Source: Kribbella albertanoniae
GTDB taxonomy: Bacteria; Actinomycetota; Actinomycetes; Propionibacteriales; Kribbellaceae
Reading direction: 5' to 3'
Assembly: GCF_004348455.1 (NCBI RefSeq)
Contig: NZ_SMKA01000003.1
Coordinates: 1 to 64,000 of the forward strand
Length of the DNA stretch: 64,000 nucleotides
The stretch's first letter is position 1; the number at the start of each line of letters is the position of its first letter. Positions 1-8,888 of this stretch are shown in pieces. The notes under the pieces are model-generated. The model was not told the DNA's origin and did no database searches. It saw nothing but the letters and a program-made list of their open reading frames with translations. Both the position numbers and the translations under genes were made by a program.

Positions 1-40
1 CCCTCCCGGGGCGGGGCCTGGGGGCTCCGCCCCCAGAAAA

Positions 41-85
41 CACAAAAGCGATTCCAAGTCCGCGCAGTTTGCGGACAGGAATCGC
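41..85 (-). terminator. Intrinsic terminator of tRNA-Arg
   Basis: Read on the minus strand, two stacked stems (8 bp GCGATTCC/GGAATCGC and 6 bp GTCCGC/GCGGAC) enclose a 7-nt loop and are followed by TTTTGTGTTTT. The first arm starts 12 nt after the tRNA 3' end. Stem plus T-rich tail is the classical Rho-independent form. A second GC-rich hairpin at 18-36 (CTGGGGGC/GCCCCCAG) lies just beyond and may act as a backup. Confidence 0.85.
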
Positions 86-96
86 CAAGAATCGCG

Positions 97-168
97 CGCC
101 CCCGGCAGGATTCGAACCTGCGCACCCGCCTCCGGAGGGCGGTGCTCTATCCCCTGAGCTACGGGGGC
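97..168 (-). tRNA. tRNA-Arg, anticodon CCG
   Basis: The minus strand folds as a complete cloverleaf. The acceptor stem is GCCCCCG/CGGGGGC, the D arm is GCTC/GAGC, and the anticodon stem CCGCC/GGCGG carries loop CTCCGGA, giving anticodon CCG for codon CGG. The T arm contains GGTTCGAATCC. The CCA end is not encoded, as is usual in actinobacteria. A weak -10-like TAATGT sits at 184-189 on the minus strand. A tRNA-Arg beside argS is a known arrangement in actinobacteria such as mycobacteria. Confidence 0.95.
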
Positions 169-246
169 TCAGGAACGAGGTGAACATTAGCAGCATGTTC
201 CTGCCATCTCCGAATTGGGGCGCACGGTGTGGGGTAGAACTCGGCC

Positions 247-1080
247 ATGCGCAAACTGGGGATCGCTCTGGTGGTCATGCTTGTTGCCGTGATGTGGCCG
301 GCACAGGCTCATGCTGTCGACGGATGGCGGTTGGTGGGGTCGGACAACGCCCGGCCGCTCGACGAGGGGCAGGGGCTTGCCACGGTGACTCGTGGCAGCA
401 CAACGCAGTACCGGTACACGGGGAGTGCGACCATCCCGCTCGACCTTCTGATCGGCGGCTGGAACCACGTCGGCGATCCGGGTGCGGCACAGGGCTGGTA
501 CGTCGAGCCGTACCAGCGTGACGACCGGGGCGGGAAGCTGTTCCGGGTGCAGTCGCCGACGGGTGCATGGTCGAACTACAAGCACGCACTGGAGTCGTGG
601 GAGGCGACGAACAACAGTTGGTCGGCGGTGTCGCCGGACACGCGGTGGATGGTGAACGGCGAGTGGGGCACGATGGATCGCCTGCTGGCCTTCCCGATGC
701 CGGGTGTCGGTGCGACGAACCCCGCGCAGAACCTGCCACTCGCCTCGAAGGTCAACCTCGATCGCCACGTGCGCGACGTACAGGGCTGTGATTTCGTGAC
801 GGCGACTCGGCTGCTGTGTGCGTCCGACGATCCGGCCGGGACTTTGTTCGGTACGACGAAGCCGTTGCTGCAGGTCGATCTGTCCGGACCGGTCGGTGCG
901 GCCGATGTGACCGGGCAGGTCACGTCACTCGGCCAACTCCCGCTCAAGAGCGGCTGCACCGGAACCTTCGAGGTCGAGGGCATCGACTACTTCGAGCCGG
1001 ACGGAACGCTCCGCGTCATCGTCCTCTCGCCCAGCGTCTGCATCACCACCGACAGCAAGACCTACCGCTTCCAGCGCTGA
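247..1080 (+). CDS. Secreted hypothetical protein, 277 aa
   Basis: I do not recognise a family. The N-terminus has a textbook Sec signal peptide: positively charged MRK, a hydrophobic stretch to about residue 17, and an AHA-type cleavage site near residue 23. The mature part is rich in Trp, Gly and Asp. It has Cys residues near 180, 191 and the C-terminus, which suits an exported, disulphide-stabilised domain. The ATG at 247 is chosen because the signal peptide begins there. It diverges from the tRNA gene and stands alone, followed by a 370-bp non-coding stretch with repeats. No catalytic motif was seen. Confidence 0.75.
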   Translation: MRKLGIALVVMLVAVMWPAQAHAVDGWRLVGSDNARPLDEGQGLATVTRGSTTQYRYTGSATIPLDLLIGGWNHVGDPGAAQGWYVEPYQRDDRGGKLFRVQSPTGAWSNYKHALESWEATNNSWSAVSPDTRWMVNGEWGTMDRLLAFPMPGVGATNPAQNLPLASKVNLDRHVRDVQGCDFVTATRLLCASDDPAGTLFGTTKPLLQVDLSGPVGAADVTGQVTSLGQLPLKSGCTGTFEVEGIDYFEPDGTLRVIVLSPSVCITTDSKTYRFQR

Positions 1081-1164
1081 CACCACACCCACGAGCTCAC
1101 CGCAGCACGCCCGGCCGGCCCGGAGCAGTCCGCCCGGACTTCGACGTCCCGCCGGCCGTCGAGG

Positions 1165-1298
1165 CGACCTTGGGCACGGGTCAACCATTTCCCACCCGGG
1201 AATGTGGTTGGTGGGTGCTCAAGGTGGTCTTGGTTGGCGACGTTGGGCACCGTTCAACCGGTTCCGCGGTCGTGATGTGGTTGGTGGGTGCACAAGGT
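1165..1298. repeat. Tandem pair of imperfect palindromes (73-bp period)
   Basis: Two copies of a roughly 61-bp unit lie at 1165-1225 and 1238-1298. Each unit is itself an imperfect inverted repeat. In copy 1 the arms are 1167-1186 (ACCTTGGGCACGGGTCAACC) and 1206-1225 (GGTTGGTGGGTGCTCAAGGT), pairing at 15 of 20 positions. Copy 2 has the same arms with small changes. No gene is seen in 1081-1452. The unit could be a REP-like element, a pair of operators or a folded transcript; I cannot decide between these. Confidence 0.7.
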
Positions 1299-1410
1299 CG
1301 CGGCGTGGTGCTGCCGCGTCCAGCGATAGATAGCCGAAGGGCGTAGGGGCTGTCCCTGAAGGGACCCTGGAAGAGCGGTGCGGCGGGATCGGACCGGGGC
1401 GGACTGGCGT

Positions 1411-1441
1411 CATAGTGGTTGTAAGTCCAACCACGAAAGGA
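1411..1441 (+). promoter_or_regulatory. Palindrome and RBS ahead of the PspC gene
   Basis: GTGGTTG (1415-1421) and CAACCAC (1428-1434) form a perfect 7-bp inverted repeat with a 6-nt spacer. It is immediately followed by the ribosome binding site GAAAGGA (1435-1441), 11 nt before the ATG at 1453. The same GTGGTTGG word occurs in both palindromic units upstream (1165-1298). A shared regulator is possible but this is inference. Confidence 0.45.
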
Positions 1442-1452
1442 CGTCGGTTCTG

Positions 1453-1641
1453 ATGGCTAGCTCTCTGGTTCGCCCGTCGCACGGTCGCTGGATCGGCGGT
1501 GTCTGCGCCGGACTGGCCCGTAGGTTCGGCACCACCCCGAACACGATGCGGCTGATCTTCGTGATCAGCTGCCTGATTCCCGGGCCGCAGTTCCTGATCT
1601 ACATCGCACTCTGGATCATGATGCCGGCTGAGAAGTACTGA
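1453..1641 (+). CDS. PspC-domain small membrane protein, 62 aa
   Basis: The short protein matches the PspC domain: an N-terminal R-x-x-x-x-R-W-I-GGVCAGLA segment, followed by a hydrophobic helix around residues 32-57 ending in ALWIMMP. PspC proteins are membrane-bound sensors or regulators of envelope stress. In actinobacteria many are single-domain proteins of this size with no defined partner. ATG 1453 is preferred over an upstream ATG at 1378 because the RBS GAAAGGA lies 11 nt before it and the domain starts straight after it. No two-component kinase or other psp gene is nearby. Confidence 0.85.
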   Translation: MASSLVRPSHGRWIGGVCAGLARRFGTTPNTMRLIFVISCLIPGPQFLIYIALWIMMPAEKY

Positions 1642-1667
1642 GCTGGGAAGTACTAATCTGACTCTCC

Positions 1668-2180
1668 ATGAGAGCAGGTGTGAGGACAGCCGCTCTGCTC
1701 CTGGTGAGCATTGCTGCGGCCGGCTGCGGGGTGAGCCCCGCCAAGCCGGCCGCGGCCGATCTCCGCACCACGGCCCCGCCCTGGGACGCCCCGCGGGACG
1801 CGGTCTCCTACATCGACAAGGCCGGTTTCGAGCGACTTCCCCTCGACTTCTCCGGCCCGGCGCCGTACAACCTGCGCCTGAAAGTCACCCTGGACGGCAA
1901 CCCCGTCCAGATCCCCGCCGGTATCGGCGTCGACCGCGTCCGCGCCGAACAGGCCGCCGTACACACGCACCTGACCGGCGGCCTGATCTTCGTCGAGGCC
2001 AAAACCGCCGCCGAGCGCCCCACCCTGGCCCAGTTCTTCACCCTCTGGGGCATCAAGTACGACGAAAAATGCCTCGCAGACGCCTGCCGCAACCTGAAGA
2101 TCACCGTCGACGGGCAACCAGCGCCGTGGGACGTCCCGTTCACCGGTGGGGCCAAGATCACGGTGAGTGTCGACCGCTAA
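1668..2180 (+). CDS. Putative lipoprotein, 170 aa
   Basis: The N-terminus MRAGVRTAALLLVSIAAAGC is a lipoprotein signal peptide with lipobox AAGC (Cys20), so the protein is expected to be lipid-anchored on the outer face of the membrane. The rest has no motif I recognise. Two further cysteines around residues 132 and 137 may form a disulphide. It sits between the PspC gene and argS in the same direction; the 62-bp gap to argS leaves no room for a clear terminator. Function unknown. Confidence 0.75.
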   Translation: MRAGVRTAALLLVSIAAAGCGVSPAKPAAADLRTTAPPWDAPRDAVSYIDKAGFERLPLDFSGPAPYNLRLKVTLDGNPVQIPAGIGVDRVRAEQAAVHTHLTGGLIFVEAKTAAERPTLAQFFTLWGIKYDEKCLADACRNLKITVDGQPAPWDVPFTGGAKITVSVDR

Positions 2181-2242
2181 CGCCGTACCGGGCTGTGGAT
2201 GGTGGTTCCAGACAACGGACGGTTCGCCATTAGGCTGGGGCG

Positions 2243-3901
2243 GTGACTCCGGAACAGCTCGCTGAGAAGATCCTGCAGGCCCTGGCCGCGCTCGCTGCCG
2301 ACGGCACCCTTGCCGTCGAGGGTGGGCTGCCTGGCGAGCTGAAGGTCGAGCGACCCAAGAACCCCGAGCACGGGGACTATGCGACGAACGTGGCGATGCA
2401 GCTCGGTAAGCGGGCGGGGATGAATCCGCGCGCGTTCGCGGAGCTGCTGGCGGCGAAGCTGCAGGACGACGAGGCGATCACCGAGGTGTCGATCGCGGGG
2501 CCGGGCTTCCTGAACGTGCGGGTGGCGGCCGATGCCCAGGGCAAGATCGCGCAGTCGATCGTGGATGCGGGCCCGGCGTACGGGTCGACCGACACGCTGC
2601 ACGGGCTCGCGGTGAACCTGGAGTTCATCTCGGCGAACCCGACCGGCCCGCTGCATCTGGGGCACACCCGGTGGGCGGCGGTCGGGGATGCGCTGGCGCG
2701 GGTGCTGACCGCGGCCGGGGCGAAGGTGACGCGCGAGTTCTACATCAACGACCGCGGCAACCAGATGGACAAGTTCGGCGAGAGCCTGAAGGCGGCGGCG
2801 CACGGCGAGCCGATCCCCGAGGACGGCTACCACGGTGAGTATATCGGTGAGCTGGCCCAGCGGATCGTCTCCGAGGTGCCCGCGATCCTGGAGCTGCCGG
2901 TCGCCGAGCAGTCGGTCGCGTTCCGCGAGGCGGGGTACGAGCGGCAGCTCAAGGAGCAGCAGGACCAGCTGGAGCACTTCCGGACCAAGTTCGACGTATG
3001 GATGTCGGAGCGCAGCCTGCACGAGCAGGACGGTGTCGGCCACGCGATCGAGAAGCTCCGCGAGCAGGGCCACCTGTACGACGCGGACGACGCACTGTGG
3101 ATGCGGACGACGGACTTCACCGACGACAAGGACCGGGTGCTGATCCGGACCAACGGAGAGCCGACGTACTTCGCCTCCGACGCGGCGTACTACGTGAACA
3201 AGCGGGAGCGCGGTTTCGAGGTCTGCATGTACCTGCTCGGTGCGGACCACCACGGCTACGTGAACCGGCTGAAGGCGATCGCGGCCTGCGCCGGCGACGA
3301 CCCCGAGCGCAACATCGAGATCCTGATCGGCCAGCTCGTGAAGATCCTCAAGGGCGGCGAGGAGATGCGGCTGTCCAAGCGGGCCGGCACCATCGTCACG
3401 CTGGCCGAGCTGGTCGAGGAGGGCGGCGTCGACCCGCTCCGCTACACGCTCTGCCGCTACCCGGTCGACTCGCCGCTGACGCTGGACATCGAGGAGATGA
3501 CCAAGCAGGTCAGCGAGAACCCGGTCTACTACGTGCAGTACGCGCACGCCCGGCTGGCCTCGATCCTGCGCAACGCCGACGAGCTCGGCATCAAGCTGGA
3601 CGAGTTCGAGCCCGGTCTGCTCAGCCATGAGCGCGAGGGTGACCTGCTCCGCGCGCTGGCCGAGTTCCCGCGGATCGTCGCGACGTCGGCCGAGCTGCGC
3701 GAGCCGCACCGGGTCGCGCGCTACCTCGAGGACACCGCCTCGGCGTTCCACAAGTTCTACGACAGCTGCCGGGTGCTGCCCCGCGGCGACGAGGAGGTGG
3801 AGCCGGTGCACAAGGCTCGCCTGACCCTGGTGTCCGCGACGCGGACCGTCCTGGCCAACGGGCTCGACCTGCTCGGTGTCTCCGCCCCGGAGCGGATGTG
3901 A
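2243..3901 (+). CDS. argS: Arginyl-tRNA synthetase
   Basis: Class I aminoacyl-tRNA synthetase that charges tRNA-Arg with arginine using ATP. The N-terminal Arg-specific domain covers about residues 1-95. The HIGH signature appears as HLGH at 138-141 within an SANPTGPLHLGH context typical of ArgRS. The KMSKS loop is replaced by LSKR near 377-380. The C-terminal anticodon-binding domain ends in the usual G-L-x-L-L-G-V-x-x-P-E-R-M. At 552 aa it has normal length. The start is GTG 2243. Its stop overlaps the ATG of lysA (ATGTGA), so the two are translationally coupled. Confidence 0.97.
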   Translation: MTPEQLAEKILQALAALAADGTLAVEGGLPGELKVERPKNPEHGDYATNVAMQLGKRAGMNPRAFAELLAAKLQDDEAITEVSIAGPGFLNVRVAADAQGKIAQSIVDAGPAYGSTDTLHGLAVNLEFISANPTGPLHLGHTRWAAVGDALARVLTAAGAKVTREFYINDRGNQMDKFGESLKAAAHGEPIPEDGYHGEYIGELAQRIVSEVPAILELPVAEQSVAFREAGYERQLKEQQDQLEHFRTKFDVWMSERSLHEQDGVGHAIEKLREQGHLYDADDALWMRTTDFTDDKDRVLIRTNGEPTYFASDAAYYVNKRERGFEVCMYLLGADHHGYVNRLKAIAACAGDDPERNIEILIGQLVKILKGGEEMRLSKRAGTIVTLAELVEEGGVDPLRYTLCRYPVDSPLTLDIEEMTKQVSENPVYYVQYAHARLASILRNADELGIKLDEFEPGLLSHEREGDLLRALAEFPRIVATSAELREPHRVARYLEDTASAFHKFYDSCRVLPRGDEEVEPVHKARLTLVSATRTVLANGLDLLGVSAPERM

Positions 3902-5304
3902 GGTCCCACGAGGCGGGTGCGCTGCACTCCCAGGCCGGCCACCGCGCGCCGCCCTGGCTGAGCGCTCCGCGTGATGTCAACGACCTGGTCCCGCAGCTGT
4001 GGTCGTCCACGGCGAAGAAGTCCGGCGAGGGCTCGCTGGTCATCGGCGGTGTCGACGTCCGCGATCTGGTCGCCGAGCACGGCAGCCCGGCGTACGTGCT
4101 GGACGAGGACGACTTCCGGACTCGCGCCCGCGCGTTCAAGAACGCGTTCAAGGACTTCGACGTCTACTACGCAGGCAAGGCCTTCCTCAGTACGACGATC
4201 GTCCGCTGGGTGATGGAGGAGGGGCTCAACCTCGACATCTGCAGCGGGGGAGAGCTGGCCGTTGCGCTCAAAGCCGGTGCGGACCCGCAGCGGCTGGGGT
4301 TCCACGGCAACAACAAGTCCGAGTCCGAGCTGGCCCGCGCGCTGGACGCCGGGGTCGGCCGGATCATCGCCGACTCGCTCTACGAGATCGACCGGCTGAT
4401 CGAGCTGAGCCGCGAGCGTGGCATCACCGCGCCGGTGATGGTCCGGGTCACCGCGGGCGTCGAGGCACACACCCACGAGTACATCGCGACCGCCCACGAG
4501 GACCAGAAGTTCGGCTTCTCGATCACGTCCGGCGCGGCCTTCGAAGCCGTTGCCCGGGTCAACGAAGCACCCGAGCTGGAGCTGCTCGGCCTGCACTCGC
4601 ACATCGGTTCGCAGATCTTCGACTCGTCCGGGTTCGAGGTGGCTGCGAAGCGCGTGATCGCCTTGCACGCAAGGGTTTCCGAGGAGCTCGGCGTGGACAT
4701 GCCGGACCTCGACCTCGGTGGTGGTTTCGGGATCGCGTACACCACCCAGGACGACCCGTCGGACCCCGCGCAGCTGGCCACCGAGATGGGCAAGATCGTC
4801 GAGCACGAATGCCGTGCCTTCGAGGTCGCCGTACCCAAGGTCTCGATCGAGCCCGGCCGCGCGATCGTCGGCCCGGCGATGTGCACGGTCTACTCGGTCG
4901 GCACGGTCAAAGAGGTCGAGCTCGACAACAACGCGGCCCGCACCTACGTGTCGGTCGACGGCGGCATGAGCGACAACATCCGTGCCGCCTTGTACGACGC
5001 CGACTACTCCTGCACGTTGGCGAATCGGTACTCCGATGCCACGCCGACCCTGGCCCGCGTCGTCGGCAAGCACTGCGAGTCCGGGGACATCGTCGTGAAG
5101 GACGAGTTCCTGCCGGGTGACGTCGCCCCGGGCGACCTCGTCGCCGTACCGGGGACGGGCGCGTACTGCCGGTCGATGGCGAGCAACTACAACCACGTAC
5201 CGCGGCCGCCGGTGATCGCGGTCAAGGACGGTCAGACGAGAGTCGTCGTACGCCGGGAGACCGAGGACGACCTGTTGCTGCTGGACATGGGAGTCGAAGG
5301 ATGA
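3898..5304 (+). CDS. lysA: Diaminopimelate decarboxylase
   Basis: PLP-dependent fold-III enzyme that decarboxylates meso-diaminopimelate to L-lysine, the last step of lysine synthesis. The PLP lysine is Lys94 in YYAGKAF. The glycine-rich phosphate-binding segment (LGGGFGIAY) and the C-terminal GAYCRSMASNYN segment with the substrate-binding Tyr are present. At 468 aa it is of family length, with a roughly 40-residue N-terminal extension usual in actinobacteria. The ATG overlaps the argS stop, and its own stop overlaps the hom start (ATGA at 5301-5304), placing it in one operon with hom and thrC. Confidence 0.96.
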   Translation: MRSHEAGALHSQAGHRAPPWLSAPRDVNDLVPQLWSSTAKKSGEGSLVIGGVDVRDLVAEHGSPAYVLDEDDFRTRARAFKNAFKDFDVYYAGKAFLSTTIVRWVMEEGLNLDICSGGELAVALKAGADPQRLGFHGNNKSESELARALDAGVGRIIADSLYEIDRLIELSRERGITAPVMVRVTAGVEAHTHEYIATAHEDQKFGFSITSGAAFEAVARVNEAPELELLGLHSHIGSQIFDSSGFEVAAKRVIALHARVSEELGVDMPDLDLGGGFGIAYTTQDDPSDPAQLATEMGKIVEHECRAFEVAVPKVSIEPGRAIVGPAMCTVYSVGTVKEVELDNNAARTYVSVDGGMSDNIRAALYDADYSCTLANRYSDATPTLARVVGKHCESGDIVVKDEFLPGDVAPGDLVAVPGTGAYCRSMASNYNHVPRPPVIAVKDGQTRVVVRRETEDDLLLLDMGVEG

Positions 5305-6593
5305 GCCAGAAACCACTGAAGGTGGGCCTGCTCGGTTGTGGTGTGGTCGGCACTGAGGTGGTGCGGATCCTGACCGAGCGGGCGGATCATCTGGAGGCCC
5401 GGGTCGGCGCGCGGCTGGAGATCGCCGGGATCGCCGTACGGCGGGCCGGCCGCGACCGCAATCTCCCGGTCGACCCGGCGTTGATCACGACCGACGCCCA
5501 GGCGCTGGTCTCGAGCGGCGAGCTGGATCTGGTGATCGAGGTGATCGGCGGCCTCGAACCCGCCCGCACCCTCATCCTGACCGCGCTGGAGCACGGAGCT
5601 TCGGTCGTCACGGCGAACAAGGCGCTCCTGGCCGAGGACGGCCCGACGCTCTTCGCGGCCGCCGAGAAGTACCAGCGTGACCTGTACTTCGAGGCCGCCG
5701 TGGCCGGTGCGATCCCGATCCTGCGGCCGCTGCGCGAGTCGCTGGCCGGTGACGACGTGACCCGGGTGATGGGCATCGTCAACGGGACAACGAACTTCAT
5801 CCTGGACAAGATGGAGTCGACCGGTGCCGGCTTCGACGAGGCGCTCGAAGAGGCGCAGGCCCTCGGGTACGCCGAGGCCGACCCGACCGCGGACATCGAG
5901 GGCTTCGACGCGGCCGCCAAGGCGGCCCTGCTGGCCAGCCTGGCCTTCCACACCAGGGTCTCGATCGCCGACGTGCACCGCGAGGGCATCACCGAGGTGA
6001 CCGCGACCGATATCGCCTCGGCCCGTGAGATGGGCTGTGTGGTGAAGTCGCTGGCGATCTGCGAGCTGGACGAGCTGACCGATTCGGTCAGCGCCCGGGT
6101 CTATCCGGCGATGATTCCGCTCACCCACCCGTTGGCCAGTGTTCGCGATGCGTACAACGCCGTTTTCGTGGAATCCAAAGCGGCCGGCGAGCTGATGTTC
6201 TATGGTCGTGGTGCCGGCGGCGCCCCGACGGCCAGTGCTGTCCTCGGGGATCTCGTGTCCGCCGCGCGCAACCGGCTCAAGGGTGTGCCGGGGGTCGGCG
6301 AGTCGTCGTACACCCAACGGGCCGTCCGCCCGGTGGGCGACGCGGTGACCCGCTACCACGTGTCCCTGGACGTGGCCGACAAGGCCGGTGTCCTCGCGGC
6401 AGTGGCCCAGGCCTTCGCGGAGCACGACGTGTCGATCCAGACCGTGCGCCAGGAGGGCCGGGGCAGTGACGCCGAGCTGGTGGTCGTCACGCACCGCGCG
6501 ACCGACGCCGCGTTGTCCGCGACCGTGGAGGCCTTGCGCGACATGGACATCGTTCGTGAAGTCAGCAGTGTGATGCGGGTAGAAGGCGAGTAG
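5301..6593 (+). CDS. hom: Homoserine dehydrogenase
   Basis: Reduces aspartate-4-semialdehyde to homoserine with NAD(P)H, the branch point to threonine and methionine. An N-terminal Rossmann motif (GLLGCGVVG, residues 9-17) is followed by the catalytic domain, with G-I-V-N-G-T-T-N-F-I and the Y-A-E-A-D-P-T-A-D segment. A C-terminal ACT domain (about residues 350-430) implies feedback control, classically by threonine. Length 430 aa is normal. It overlaps lysA by 4 nt and is followed by thrC after 3 nt. Confidence 0.96.
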   Translation: MSQKPLKVGLLGCGVVGTEVVRILTERADHLEARVGARLEIAGIAVRRAGRDRNLPVDPALITTDAQALVSSGELDLVIEVIGGLEPARTLILTALEHGASVVTANKALLAEDGPTLFAAAEKYQRDLYFEAAVAGAIPILRPLRESLAGDDVTRVMGIVNGTTNFILDKMESTGAGFDEALEEAQALGYAEADPTADIEGFDAAAKAALLASLAFHTRVSIADVHREGITEVTATDIASAREMGCVVKSLAICELDELTDSVSARVYPAMIPLTHPLASVRDAYNAVFVESKAAGELMFYGRGAGGAPTASAVLGDLVSAARNRLKGVPGVGESSYTQRAVRPVGDAVTRYHVSLDVADKAGVLAAVAQAFAEHDVSIQTVRQEGRGSDAELVVVTHRATDAALSATVEALRDMDIVREVSSVMRVEGE

Positions 6594-6596
6594 GAC

Positions 6597-7661
6597 ATGG
6601 CCCACCAGTGGCGAGGCGTGATCGAGGAATACCGCGACCGGCTTCCGGTCTCGACGGACACTCCGGTGGTCACGCTCGGCGAGGGCGGTACGCCGCTGGT
6701 GGCCGCGCAGTGGCTGAGCGAGCAGACCGCGTGTGAGGTCTGGCTGAAGGTCGAGGGGAACAACCCGACCGGCTCCTTCAAGGACCGCGGGATGACGGTG
6801 GCGATCTCGCTGGCCGCGCAGGCCGGTGACAAGGCAGTCGTCTGCGCCTCCACCGGGAACACGTCGGCGTCGGCCGCAGCGTACGCGGTCCGTGCCGGGA
6901 TGCTGCCACTCGTGCTGATCCCGGCCGGTCGGATCGCCAAGGGCAAGCTGGCGCAGGCCGTTGTGCACGGCGCCAGGCTGGTGTCGATCGACGGCAGCTT
7001 CGACGACTGCCTGCGGATCGTTCGTGAGCTGGGCAAGCACTACCCGGTCGCCCTGGTGAACTCGGTGAACCCGGTCCGTCTGGAAGGTCAGAAGACCGCG
7101 GCCTTCGAGGTCTGCGACGCGCTCGGTGACGCCCCGGATCTGCACCTGCTGCCGGTGGGCAACGCGGGCAACATCGCGGCCTACTGGAAGGGCTATCAGG
7201 AGTACGCGAAGGACAAGTTGGCCACGAAGAAGCCGCAGATGTGGGGTTTCCAGGCCGAGGGCGCGGCGCCGATCGTGCGCGGCGCGATCGTCGAGAAGCC
7301 GGACACCGTGGCGACCGCGATCCGGGTCGGTAACCCGGCGTCCTGGACACTGGCCGAGGCCGCCCGGGACGAGTCCGGCGGCCGGATCGAGATGCTCACC
7401 GACCAGCAGATCCTCAGCGCCCAGGGTGAGCTCGCGGCCAAAGAGGGCGTCTTCGTCGAGCCCGCGTCGGCGGCCGGGGTCGCCGGTCTGCTGCACGCGA
7501 AGGCGCAGGGCTGGCTGCCCGGCGGCTCGACCGTGGTGATCACGGTCACCGGCCACGGCCTGAAGGACATCGACACCGCCCTCGACCACGCCAAGGCGGA
7601 TGAGACTCCGGTCACGCCTGCGGACACCGACGCGGTCGCTCGCGTTGCCGGTCTCGTCTGA
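6597..7661 (+). CDS. thrC: Threonine synthase
   Basis: PLP enzyme converting O-phospho-L-homoserine to threonine. The PLP lysine is Lys62 in [20 protein letters not shown] motif and the glycine-rich phosphate loop V-G-N-A-G-N-I are visible. At 354 aa it belongs to the short threonine synthase class found in actinobacteria. It starts 3 nt after hom and its stop is 1 nt from the thrB ATG, so the hom-thrC-thrB block is co-transcribed. Confidence 0.96.
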   Translation: MAHQWRGVIEEYRDRLPVSTDTPVVTLGEGGTPLVAAQWLSEQTACEVWLKVEGNNPTGSFKDRGMTVAISLAAQAGDKAVVCASTGNTSASAAAYAVRAGMLPLVLIPAGRIAKGKLAQAVVHGARLVSIDGSFDDCLRIVRELGKHYPVALVNSVNPVRLEGQKTAAFEVCDALGDAPDLHLLPVGNAGNIAAYWKGYQEYAKDKLATKKPQMWGFQAEGAAPIVRGAIVEKPDTVATAIRVGNPASWTLAEAARDESGGRIEMLTDQQILSAQGELAAKEGVFVEPASAAGVAGLLHAKAQGWLPGGSTVVITVTGHGLKDIDTALDHAKADETPVTPADTDAVARVAGLV

Positions 7662-7662
7662 C

Positions 7663-8565
7663 ATGGGCGAGGGTGGCCGCCCCTGCGACCAGGTGCGGGT
7701 GCGCGTCCCCGCGACGAGCGCGAACCTCGGCCCCGGGTTCGACGCCTTCGGGCTCGCGCTCACCCTGTACGACGAATTGGTCGTCACCCCGGGTGGTTCC
7801 GGGGTGACCGTCCACGTGTCGGGGTGCGGGGCGGACGACGTACCGCTGGACGAGTCGCACCTCGTGGTCCGGTCGATCCGGGCCGGTCTCGAGGCGCTCG
7901 GAGTGCAGGTCCCTGGTTTCACGCTGCGATGTGAGAACCGGATCCCGCACGGGCGTGGGCTCGGATCGTCGTCGGCCGCGATCGTCGGTGGCCTGGCCGC
8001 GGCGTACGGGTTGGCCGGTGAGCCGGTGGATCGGGAGCGATTGCTCCGGATGGCGAACGAACTCGAGGGTCATCCGGACAACGTGGCGGCTGCCGTGTAT
8101 GGCGGATTCACCGTTGCCTGGCTCGATGGGGACGATGGAAAGGCAGTCCGGCTGGACCCTTCGGACGGCCTTGGCGCGGTCGCGTACGTGCCGGCGAACC
8201 GCGTGCTGACGAAAGAAGCCCGCGGATTGCTGCCGAGCGCCGTACCGCATGGTGATGCAGCAGCGAATGCCGGTAAAGCAGCCCTGCTCGTCGTGGCGCT
8301 GACGCAGCGGCCGGATCTGCTGCTGACGGCGACCGAGGACCGGCTGCACCAGGAGTTCCGGGAGCCGGCGATGCCGGAGAGCCTGGCGCTCGTGCACAAG
8401 CTGCGGGGGAGTGGGCTGGCCGCGATCATCAGCGGGGCCGGGCCGACGGTTCTGGTGGTGGGCGGCCGTGAGCGGACCTGTCCGGCCCCGCCGGACGGCT
8501 GGGAGCGGCACGACCTGCGCGTCGATCCAGTCGGCGTACAGGTCTGGTCGATGGAGGCCGGGTGA
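7663..8565 (+). CDS. thrB: Homoserine kinase
   Basis: GHMP-family kinase that phosphorylates homoserine to O-phosphohomoserine, the substrate of ThrC. GHMP motif 1 (P-A-T-S-A-N-L-G-P-G-F-D) lies near residues 17-28. The ATP-binding motif 2 (G-R-G-L-G-S-S-S-A-A) is near residues 96-105. A late G-S-G-L-A-A-I-I-S-G-A-G-P-T segment is motif 3. The ATG at 7663 follows the thrC stop by 1 nt and gives 300 aa, the family norm; an in-frame ATG at 7600 lies inside thrC and is rejected. It closes the threonine operon. Confidence 0.95.
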   Translation: MGEGGRPCDQVRVRVPATSANLGPGFDAFGLALTLYDELVVTPGGSGVTVHVSGCGADDVPLDESHLVVRSIRAGLEALGVQVPGFTLRCENRIPHGRGLGSSSAAIVGGLAAAYGLAGEPVDRERLLRMANELEGHPDNVAAAVYGGFTVAWLDGDDGKAVRLDPSDGLGAVAYVPANRVLTKEARGLLPSAVPHGDAAANAGKAALLVVALTQRPDLLLTATEDRLHQEFREPAMPESLALVHKLRGSGLAAIISGAGPTVLVVGGRERTCPAPPDGWERHDLRVDPVGVQVWSMEAG

Positions 8566-8888
8566 GCCGGGGAATAGCGGGGAACTGACACGCGTTGAAC
8601 CCCCTGAGCCAGGCGTACGACCCCTCGGGGTGCTAGTCTCGACTCACCCGATCCCCTCCAGGTGATCGGTGAACTCTCGTCACGATCCGGGCTGTGCTCC
8701 CGGCACCCTGTGTTGTGTGGCGACCCCCCTGTGAACGTGATCTTGCGCCGCCTGCGCCGGGGATGTCCGGGGGGACTCAGATCGAGCGAGAGTCTCTTGA
8801 ACCCCACGTGCCACTTCGTTCGGCCGTGGGCGCTGAAACGGTCGATGGTGCTGTCGCACCTCGACGATCCGTGTGGGAAGGACCTCAC
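8566..8888 (+). promoter_or_regulatory. Long leader ahead of rho
   Basis: No gene is seen in these 323 bp. A compact hairpin ACCCC/GGGGT lies at 8620-8631, just before a -10-like TAGTCT (8634-8639); no good -35 was found. A second hairpin CCGATC/GATCGG is at 8648-8669. If transcription starts near 8646, the rho mRNA would have a leader of about 240 nt. Rho is autoregulated through its leader in several bacteria, so this is a reasonable control region, but that role here is inferred. Confidence 0.45.

Noticed and set aside
2177-3811. A 544-codon open frame antisense to argS
   Set aside because: High third-position G+C leaves the opposite strand open by default. The translation is Arg/Leu/Val/His-rich with no motif, and ArgRS signatures are on the plus strand.
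5232-7922. An 896-codon frame antisense to hom, thrC and thrB
   Set aside because: It covers three well-identified genes and has the composition of a reverse-strand shadow.
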